A DNA stretch of 19,429 nucleotides from positions 1 to 19,429 of the forward strand of contig CALCEM010000013.1 in NCBI GenBank assembly GCA_937900285.1, written 5' to 3'. Made by a program: the position numbers and the translations under genes. Shown piece after piece: positions 7,948 to 14,129 of this stretch. The stretch is from an uncultured Fretibacterium sp. Its GTDB lineage: Bacteria; Synergistota; Synergistia; Synergistales; Aminobacteriaceae. The number at the start of each line of letters is the position of its first letter. Positions within the stretch are counted from its first letter, which is position 1. The notes under the pieces are model-generated. The model did not search any database. It was given only the letters and a program-made list of their open reading frames with translations, and had not been told where the DNA came from.

Positions 7948-8931
7948 ATGGACAACCGTGATAAAGTAATAATATTATTAGCAGGAGGCAGAATAGTTCA
8001 ACATAAGGACGGAAGCGAATTAAGCGATGAAGAATTAAATAATTTATTGCCTGAAGATTTGAGATCGCATGTAACTTTTCAAAAATGGAGCTATCAACCT
8101 GTTTCAAATTATACTTTGAGAATGTGCGGAGATATTATAGATATGGCCTCAAATTTAATTAATCAGGACGGAGCCAGCGGAATAATTGTAACTTGCGGAA
8201 TACAATCACTTTCAGAGTTAGCATATTTTGCGGATTTAATTTGGGATTTGAATCCACCTTTAATATTTACCAGTTCAATTTTTAATTTTGATGTTCCAAA
8301 TTCAGAGACTTATGTGAGATTAACTCAAACGGTGAAAGCTATATTATCCGGAGCATGTTCGGGAAAAGGGGCATTAATTTGTATTCAAGATGGAATTTAC
8401 GCGCCTGCGGATGTCTTGAGAATTTCAAATTTTAATCGTGCCGGGCTTTTAGCTTTTGCAGAATCGCCACTCGGAATATTTATGCAGCCTTCAGGTGATT
8501 ATGTTTTACTGAGGTCGCCGAGACACAGGCATGTACAAAAATTAATTTCGCCTTTAGCCCGTAATATTCCAATTTTGAGCGCGTCACTCGGTGATGGAGA
8601 TTTAATATTACGTTCATTGCTCGACAAAAGATTTGAAGAATTAGACGGCTTAATTATTTCAGGTTTAGGAGATGGTGATGTTCCTTCGTCATGGGCAGCA
8701 ATGTTAAGAAAAATTTTGCGTTCCGGGATTCCAGTTGTATTAACTTCGCGTTATCCTGATGGCTGTGTACAAGCTAATGAAGATTTTGAGGGCAGTGCTT
8801 CGCAATTATTGGAAATCGGTTTAATTAATGCCGGAATGTTATCGCCGTATCAGGCTCGCATCAGGTTAGCGGTCGGAATCGCTTCAGGTTTAAAGGGCGA
8901 AGAATTAATAAAATATATGCACAAAAAATAA
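7948..8931 (+). CDS. Asparaginase-fold protein lacking the catalytic residues
   Basis: The 327-residue sequence follows type I/II L-asparaginase from end to end, including the C-terminal SGLGDGDVPSSW, GIPVVLTSRYPDG and ARIRLAVGIASG stretches. The catalytic signatures are gone. The TGGTI motif reads AGGRI, so the nucleophile Thr is Arg15. The HGTDT motif reads CGIQS at residues 83-87, so the second Thr is Ile85 and the Asp is Gln86. The catalytic Lys position in DVTKT is occupied by Arg158 in DVLRIS. Asparagine hydrolysis is therefore unlikely; it may bind a ligand, regulate, or act as a scaffold. The ATG has AAGGAG with a 14-base spacer. It ends 14 bases before der. Confidence 0.88.
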   Translation: MDNRDKVIILLAGGRIVQHKDGSELSDEELNNLLPEDLRSHVTFQKWSYQPVSNYTLRMCGDIIDMASNLINQDGASGIIVTCGIQSLSELAYFADLIWDLNPPLIFTSSIFNFDVPNSETYVRLTQTVKAILSGACSGKGALICIQDGIYAPADVLRISNFNRAGLLAFAESPLGIFMQPSGDYVLLRSPRHRHVQKLISPLARNIPILSASLGDGDLILRSLLDKRFEELDGLIISGLGDGDVPSSWAAMLRKILRSGIPVVLTSRYPDGCVQANEDFEGSASQLLEIGLINAGMLSPYQARIRLAVGIASGLKGEELIKYMHKK

Positions 8932-8945
8932 GGAAATAATTTAAA

Positions 8946-10286
8946 ATGTCAGTCTCAAATAATATTGTCGCAATTATAGGCCGTCCAAATGTCGGAAAAT
9001 CTTCGCTGTTTAATAGGTTGCTCGGCCGTCGTGAAGCAATTGTCGATGATGTTCCGGGCGTTACGCGTGACAGAATTTACGGGGAAATATTTTACAACGA
9101 TAAAAATTTTTATTTGATCGATACGGGCGGAATTTTTGGCGAAGATGATGAATTTTCAGCAGGAATAAAAAACCATGTCGCCGAAGCCGTAAACGAATGC
9201 GATTTAATAATTTTATTGCTTGACGGCCATGACGGAGTAACAAATTCTGATGAGGAGATCGCGAATTTTATACGAAAATCAGGAAATAAACCCGTTATAG
9301 TCGCAATGAATAAACTCGATGATGTAAAACATGATGAAATTTTAAACGAGGCTTATTCATTAGGTTTTGAAAATGTTGTAGCAGTGAGCGCGCTGCATAA
9401 AAGGAATTTGGATGAATTATTAAATTTAATTTCTGAGCTTCTGCCTCAAAATAATTTTTATGCGGACGAAGAAAATAATATTAACGATTCAGTTATAAAA
9501 TTTGTTTTAGCCGGGAAGCCAAATGTCGGAAAATCTTCACTGTTGAATAAAATTACAAATTCAAACAGATCACTTGTAAGCCCAATAGCCGGGACGACAC
9601 GCGATCCAATTGATATTTTAATGAACGTTGACGGCGAAAATTTTAAAATAATTGACACTGCAGGTTTACGCAAAAAATCAAAATTTAATGATCTTGAATA
9701 TTATTCATTTGTGAGAACGTTGGCAGCGATTGACCGGGCGGATGTTGCAGTATTATTAATGGATGCCCGCGAAATTTGTACGGATCAAGATAAAAAAATT
9801 GCTTCGCACGTAATCGAAAAGGGTAAAGGCTTAATAATTGCGTTAAACAAATGGGATTTATTAGACCCTCAAAAAAATAACGCTCACGATTTGACGGAAA
9901 AAATACGCGATGAAATGCCGTTTATAAATTTTGCTCCGATAATTTTTATTTCAGCTTTAAACGGTCGAGGCTTAAATAAAATAATTCCATTGGTGAAAGA
10001 AATTTACATAAACCGTAATAAACGAATCGCGACAAATATTTTAAATCGTTTAATGCGTGATGTTTTAGCTTTTGACAGATTGCCGTCAGATAAAAGGGGA
10101 CGAGCCTTAAAAGTATATTACTGCGTTCAGGCTGAAAACGTTCCGCCGACGTTTATATTTTTTGTGAACGATCCTGCGCTTGTAAATAATTCATTTGAGA
10201 ATCATGTTAAAAATAAAATTCGTGAGCTTGAAAATTTTTCAGGAAATCCGATCCGTGTGTTTTGGCGCGGTAAAGGTGAGGAGTGA
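8946..10286 (+). CDS. der: Ribosome biogenesis GTPase Der (EngA)
   Basis: Der is an essential GTPase with two G domains that helps mature the 50S ribosomal subunit. The first G domain has GRPNVGKSS at residues 12-20, DTGG at 59-62, NKLD at 122-125 and SAL at 148-150. The second has GKPNVGKSS at 190-198, DTAG at 237-240, NKWD at 301-304 and SAL at 336-338. A KH-like RNA-binding domain fills about 360-446. Length and motif set are normal. The ribosome site is weak (AAGGAA), and the gene sits 14 bases after the asparaginase-like gene, so it probably depends on the upstream transcript. Confidence 0.98.
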   Translation: MSVSNNIVAIIGRPNVGKSSLFNRLLGRREAIVDDVPGVTRDRIYGEIFYNDKNFYLIDTGGIFGEDDEFSAGIKNHVAEAVNECDLIILLLDGHDGVTNSDEEIANFIRKSGNKPVIVAMNKLDDVKHDEILNEAYSLGFENVVAVSALHKRNLDELLNLISELLPQNNFYADEENNINDSVIKFVLAGKPNVGKSSLLNKITNSNRSLVSPIAGTTRDPIDILMNVDGENFKIIDTAGLRKKSKFNDLEYYSFVRTLAAIDRADVAVLLMDAREICTDQDKKIASHVIEKGKGLIIALNKWDLLDPQKNNAHDLTEKIRDEMPFINFAPIIFISALNGRGLNKIIPLVKEIYINRNKRIATNILNRLMRDVLAFDRLPSDKRGRALKVYYCVQAENVPPTFIFFVNDPALVNNSFENHVKNKIRELENFSGNPIRVFWRGKGEE

Positions 10287-10295
10287 ATTTTTAAT

Positions 10296-11432
10296 TTGAA
10301 TTTAAAAAAATTTATTTTAATTTTAATATTTTCGTTTAGTTTTATATTTCCGGCTTGTTCCGAGATCAATATTAACGTAAATAAAATTGTTATAGCTGAG
10401 TTAAATGGGGCTGTCGGGGTTCAAATGGAAAATTTTGTAAATAGTATTTTAAATGGGGACTGCGATTTAATAATTTTTCAACTTGACACACCCGGCGGAC
10501 TCGCTGAAAGTATGCGGCTGATCGTGCAAAATATAATTAATTCAAAAATCCCGGTTGTAATTTGGGTGAACGGTCGGGCTGCTTCTGCTGGTGCTTTTAT
10601 AGTTCAGGCTGGAGGAGTTGCGGCCATGTCTTCAGGTTCAAATATTGGAGCTGCTCACCCCGTTTCAATTTCCGGCGGTGATGTTAAAGATGAAATGAGC
10701 AGAAAATTATTAAACGATATAAAAGCCCAAATGCGTTCGATCGTTCAGTTACGCGGAAGAAATCAAAATATAACAGAAAAAATGATCGATGAAAGTATTT
10801 CATTAACGGCGCAGGAAGCTTTAAACAATGGTGTAATTGATTTGATTGCGGATGATTTAAATTCTTTGATCGCCGGACTTTCGGGACGAATTATAAAAAA
10901 CGGTTCGAATTATGAGAGATTAATATTAAGCGGAAAATTAAAAATTTTAAAAATAAACATGTCGCTTAAAAATAAAATTCTGCAATTAATTTCAGATCCT
11001 TCGATTTCGTATTTATTAATTTCGGCTGGGATATTCGCGATAATTTTAGAAATAATAATTCCCGGAGGTTTCATGTTTGGAACTTTGGGAGCGATAATGC
11101 TTTTATTTGGTGCGATTGGATTAAAAATATTTCCGTTTGAATGGTTCGGGATAATTTTCACTGGCAGTATATTTGCGTTAACGTTATGTTTATTTCTGGC
11201 GTTGTTATTAATTTTAAAATCCCGCACAAACAATAAAATTTCAACTGGATTTCACGGAATGGAAAATTTAAGAGTAAAAATTTTAACTGATATAAATCAA
11301 TATTCCGCAGGTCAAGTAATGTGTCACGGAGAAATCTGGCGTGCAAAAAGCGATTACGGAACAATAAAAGCAGGCGAATCCGGAAGAGTTAAAAAAATTG
11401 ATGACATGACGTTAATAATCGGGAGATTTTAA
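10296..11432 (+). CDS. NfeD-type membrane serine protease (long form)
   Basis: This 378-residue protein begins with a signal sequence (residues 1-21). A ClpP-like protease domain follows, with DTPGG at 64-68 and the nucleophile Ser97 in GRAASAGAFI. The conserved RGRN lies at 153-156, and a catalytic Lys is expected in the preceding helix. Three membrane helices lie at about 236-255, 259-280 and 284-307, and a small OB-fold NfeD domain closes the protein. Long-form NfeD proteins usually act with a flotillin/stomatin-like partner in membrane quality control; none is encoded here. The TTG start has GTGAGGAG at 10276-10283 overlapping the end of der, so the gene is in the der operon. Confidence 0.92.
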   Translation: MNLKKFILILIFSFSFIFPACSEININVNKIVIAELNGAVGVQMENFVNSILNGDCDLIIFQLDTPGGLAESMRLIVQNIINSKIPVVIWVNGRAASAGAFIVQAGGVAAMSSGSNIGAAHPVSISGGDVKDEMSRKLLNDIKAQMRSIVQLRGRNQNITEKMIDESISLTAQEALNNGVIDLIADDLNSLIAGLSGRIIKNGSNYERLILSGKLKILKINMSLKNKILQLISDPSISYLLISAGIFAIILEIIIPGGFMFGTLGAIMLLFGAIGLKIFPFEWFGIIFTGSIFALTLCLFLALLLILKSRTNNKISTGFHGMENLRVKILTDINQYSAGQVMCHGEIWRAKSDYGTIKAGESGRVKKIDDMTLIIGRF

Positions 11433-11455
11433 TTTATTTAATTTTTTAATTTATC

Positions 11456-11515
11456 ATGCGAGTTTATGTTATCGGGATTATAAAATTAAAATTCTTTGAT
11501 AACGTTTGCTCGCAT
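11456..11515 (+). other. Long imperfect hairpin downstream of nfeD
   Basis: An outer 7-base stem, ATGCGAG (11456-11462) with CTCGCAT (11509-11515), encloses a small internal loop and an inner stem GTTATC (11468-11473) with GATAAC (11498-11503). The inner stem extends by one A-T pair and one G-T pair, and the AT-rich terminal loop is about 24 bases. There is no T-tract after it on either strand, so it is not a standard Rho-independent terminator. It could be a transcript 3'-end stabiliser or a protein-binding inverted repeat. Confidence 0.6.
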
Positions 11516-11564
11516 TAATCTAAATCCTCAACACTTTGATTAAGATTTAATTTGTTTTAAATTA

Positions 11565-11570
11565 TATAAT
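11565..11570 (+). promoter_or_regulatory. Candidate -10 box for the nitroreductase operon
   Basis: A perfect TATAAT lies 36 bases before the nitroreductase start. The clearest -35-like hexamer, TTGATT at 11536-11541, is 23 bases away, which is too far; TTAAGA at 11540-11545 gives 19 bases. A promoter here fits the position after the nfeD hairpin, but the -35 is poor. Confidence 0.45.
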
Positions 11571-11606
11571 ACTTAAAATTTTTTACAAAGGAGCATAAAA
11601 ATATAA

Positions 11607-12119
11607 ATGGACTTTCTCGAATTGGCAAAAACAAGATTTTCATGCCGTAAATTTAAAAATATTCCCGTTGAAGACGAAAAATTAAATAAAATTCTGGAAG
11701 CTGCCCAGCTCGCTCCGACCGCTAAAAATTCCCAGCCGTTTAAAATTTGGGTGGCAAAATCCGAAGACGCTTTAAATAAAATTCGTACCGTCACACCATG
11801 TCATTTTAACGCAAATTTAATTTTAGTTTTGGGCGGAAATCCTGAAAATGCTTTTACTCGTCCGGCTGATAATAAAAATTTTAATGAAGTCGATGCTTCA
11901 ATTATTGGAACTCACATAATGTTACAAATTCAAAATTTAGGACTCGGAACAACTTGGGTGGGATATTTTGATAATTTAAAATTAATTGAACTGTTTCCAG
12001 AAATGAAAAATTATAATTTGATCGCGTTATTTCCGATTGGTTATCCTGCTGATGACGCTCAACCAGCCGAAAAACATTTTAAACGTAAAAATATTTCTGA
12101 ACTCGTGACATATTTATAA
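11607..12119 (+). CDS. Nitroreductase family protein (small, FMN-dependent)
   Basis: The 170-residue protein fits the short nitroreductase-like FMN oxidoreductases. FMN-contact features are RFSCRKF at residues 10-16, APTAKNSQPF at 37-46 and GLGTTWVG at 112-119. The length matches the small one-domain group, which works as a homodimer. The physiological substrate of this group is generally unknown; quinones, flavins and nitroaromatics are typical in vitro. The ATG has AAAGGAG at 11587-11593 with a 13-base spacer. It leads a three-gene set with thpR and the YqfO-like gene. Confidence 0.9.
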   Translation: MDFLELAKTRFSCRKFKNIPVEDEKLNKILEAAQLAPTAKNSQPFKIWVAKSEDALNKIRTVTPCHFNANLILVLGGNPENAFTRPADNKNFNEVDASIIGTHIMLQIQNLGLGTTWVGYFDNLKLIELFPEMKNYNLIALFPIGYPADDAQPAEKHFKRKNISELVTYL

Positions 12120-12133
12120 AACATAATTTTAAA

Positions 12134-12667
12134 ATGCTGATTCGTTCGTTTATAGCTGTTCCGATTCCTGATGAACCTGCCGATGAAATTATTAAATATA
12201 TTTTTCGCATGAGACCGAATTTAAATTTTAAATGGGTCAACCGCGATCAGCTTCATATTACGCTGAAATTTTTGGGCGAAATTGATACAAATAAATTACA
12301 GCTCGTGAAAAATGCCCTTGATGAAATTAAAATAAATTTTGAACCATTCAGAATAAATTTAAATAAATTAGGCTCATTTCCTGGAGTATTATTTTTATCG
12401 GGTGATAAAGGCGTAAAAGAATTAAATTTACTCGCTAAAAATATTAACCAGAAAATTTTTGAATATGCTCAAATCCAGTTTGATAAACGAAAATTCCGGC
12501 CGCATGTCACGCTCGCAAGATTTCATAATAAAAATATTTCGCCTGAAGAGCTGTTAACATCACTTGAAAATTTGCCAAATAAAAATATTGAATGGACCTG
12601 CAACGAAATTTATTTAATGAAAAGCGATTTAAAACCTTCCGGCGCAGTTTACACGAGGTTATATTAA
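12134..12667 (+). CDS. thpR: RNA 2',3'-cyclic phosphodiesterase
   Basis: This 177-residue member of the 2H phosphoesterase superfamily opens 2',3'-cyclic RNA ends to 2'-phosphates. It has the two HxT motifs that define the family, HIT at residues 41-43 and HVT at 124-126, each in its expected context (QLHITLKFLG and FRPHVTLARF). The N-terminus RSFIAVPIP is also typical. Fourteen bases separate it from the nitroreductase gene, and no Shine-Dalgarno sequence is visible there. Translation may rely on an unstructured A/T-rich leader. Confidence 0.93.
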   Translation: MLIRSFIAVPIPDEPADEIIKYIFRMRPNLNFKWVNRDQLHITLKFLGEIDTNKLQLVKNALDEIKINFEPFRINLNKLGSFPGVLFLSGDKGVKELNLLAKNINQKIFEYAQIQFDKRKFRPHVTLARFHNKNISPEELLTSLENLPNKNIEWTCNEIYLMKSDLKPSGAVYTRLY

Positions 12668-12668
12668 A

Positions 12669-13004
12669 TTGGATTTTGATTTTAAATTCTGCAAACTTGA
12701 AATTTTTATCCCGGAATCTCATCTGAAAATTTTACGCGAAACTCTTCAGCAATGCGATGCCGGGCATATCGGGAATTATGATTCATGTTTAAATTATTCG
12801 CGAGTTATCGGAACTTGGAGACCGCTCGAAAACTCAAAACCCTATATCGGAAATTTAAACGAAATATCAGAACAACCGGAAATTAAAGTTGAAGTAACAT
12901 GTAAAATAAATTCTCTCGATAAAATCATTAACGCAATAAAAAAAATTCACCCGTACGAAGAACCCGTTATAAATGTAATTCCGTTGATTCGTACGAGCTT
13001 TTAA
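12669..13004 (+). CDS. Stand-alone YqfO/NIF3-insert domain protein (COG3323-like)
   Basis: The 111-residue protein matches the PII/CutA-like domain that is inserted in YqfO/YbgI (NIF3 family) proteins and also occurs alone. Recognisable parts are KLEIFIPESHLK (residues 9-20), GHIGNYDSC (32-40, His33) and HPYEEPV (94-100, His94). These His residues are conserved in the family and may bind metal. The biochemical role is unknown. The TTG start is supported by GAGG at 12655-12658, inside the end of thpR; it begins one base after the thpR stop. It is convergent with the ABC ATPase gene, with 11 bases between the two stop codons and no terminator between them. Confidence 0.85.
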   Translation: MDFDFKFCKLEIFIPESHLKILRETLQQCDAGHIGNYDSCLNYSRVIGTWRPLENSKPYIGNLNEISEQPEIKVEVTCKINSLDKIINAIKKIHPYEEPVINVIPLIRTSF

Positions 13005-13015
13005 AAATAAATTAT

Positions 13016-14107
13016 TTAATTCGCAATATTAAATTTTACGAGATTGCTATAAATTCCGTTTTCCTGCTGTAAATAATTTAAATCCTTTACGCTGCCTTTT
13101 AAGAGCGATAATGAAATTTTATTTTCAGTGTCATTTAAATTTACATCATGGCCGGCGTAATTCACGAATACTTCAATTTTTTGATCGTCATCTGAATATT
13201 CAGCAGTAAAATTAATTTCAGGTTCATCCAAAACAGGTATTAAAATTTGCCTCACAAGCTCCTCAAACGATAACTCTAATTTATTGCGCATACGATCATT
13301 TACTAGATTTTTATTGCAATAATTTTCAATCGATGAAATAACTTCCGGGAAATCGAAATTTTTATTATTAATATTTATCTCCAAAACTTTTAAATTTCTT
13401 ATGAATCTGCGAGTTTTTTCGCGTTCCGGATTATTAAATATTTTTTCCGGTGAACCTTCCTCATAAATTCCGCCTTCGTCCATGTAAAAAATTTTATTGG
13501 CTACACTCCGGGCAAATTTCATCTCATGAGTTACGATCATCATTGTTATTCCAGAATTTGCAAGATCACGTATAACCGCCTGAACTTCTCCGACCATCGT
13601 GGGATCGAGCGCGCTGGTGGGTTCGTCAAATAAAATTATGTCCGGGTTCATTGCCATAGCTCTAGCAATTGCGACACGCTGTTTCTGTCCGCCAGAAAGT
13701 TCGCCGGGATAATTTAAATATTTATTCGCAAGTCCAACGCTGTTTAATAATTTCATGCCGGTATTATATGCTTCTTGACGCGAAATATTTTTTAATTTAA
13801 CCGGAGCTAACATAACATTTTCAATTATTGTGAGATGTCCGAATAAATTAAACGATTGAAACACCATGCCCATTTTTTGGCGGATTTTCGGGACGTTGCA
13901 TTTTGGGTTTGTAATTTCTTCGTCATCTAAAAATATTTTCCCGCCGTCCGGTTTTTCAAGCAGATTTATACAGCGCAGTAAAGTGCTTTTACCAGTTCCG
14001 GAAGGTCCTATAATCGAAATTACATCGCCGTTATTAATTTTAGCGTTTACGTCCTTTAACGGAATTACTCCGGGATAAACTTTTTTTAAATGTTCGAGCG
14101 TTATCAT
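13016..14107 (-). CDS. Polar amino-acid ABC transporter ATPase with extra C-terminal domain
   Basis: Residues 1-240 are a complete GlnQ-type ATPase that powers uptake by the adjacent permease. It has Walker A GPSGTGKST (34-42), Q-loop Gln84, signature LSGGQ (137-141), Walker B ILFDEP with Asp161 and Glu162, and switch His194. GlnQ proteins normally end near residue 240-250, but this one continues to 363. The extension (about 245-363) resembles an anti-sigma/GHKL-type ATPase fold: ELSFEELVRQ resembles an N-box with Gln in place of Asn, and NYAGHDVNL resembles the nucleotide-binding DxGxG loop with Asn in place of Asp. It is probably a non-catalytic regulatory domain. GGAGG lies 13 bases before the ATG. 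The gene follows the permease gene by 22 bases. Confidence 0.9.
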   Translation of the reverse strand: MITLEHLKKVYPGVIPLKDVNAKINNGDVISIIGPSGTGKSTLLRCINLLEKPDGGKIFLDDEEITNPKCNVPKIRQKMGMVFQSFNLFGHLTIIENVMLAPVKLKNISRQEAYNTGMKLLNSVGLANKYLNYPGELSGGQKQRVAIARAMAMNPDIILFDEPTSALDPTMVGEVQAVIRDLANSGITMMIVTHEMKFARSVANKIFYMDEGGIYEEGSPEKIFNNPEREKTRRFIRNLKVLEININNKNFDFPEVISSIENYCNKNLVNDRMRNKLELSFEELVRQILIPVLDEPEINFTAEYSDDDQKIEVFVNYAGHDVNLNDTENKISLSLLKGSVKDLNYLQQENGIYSNLVKFNIAN

Positions 14108-14129
14108 ATTTTTTAAATTTCCTCCAAAA

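Noticed and set aside
10910..11233. A 107-codon open frame antisense to nfeD
   Set aside because: It is antisense to the membrane helices of NfeD and shows no family resemblance.
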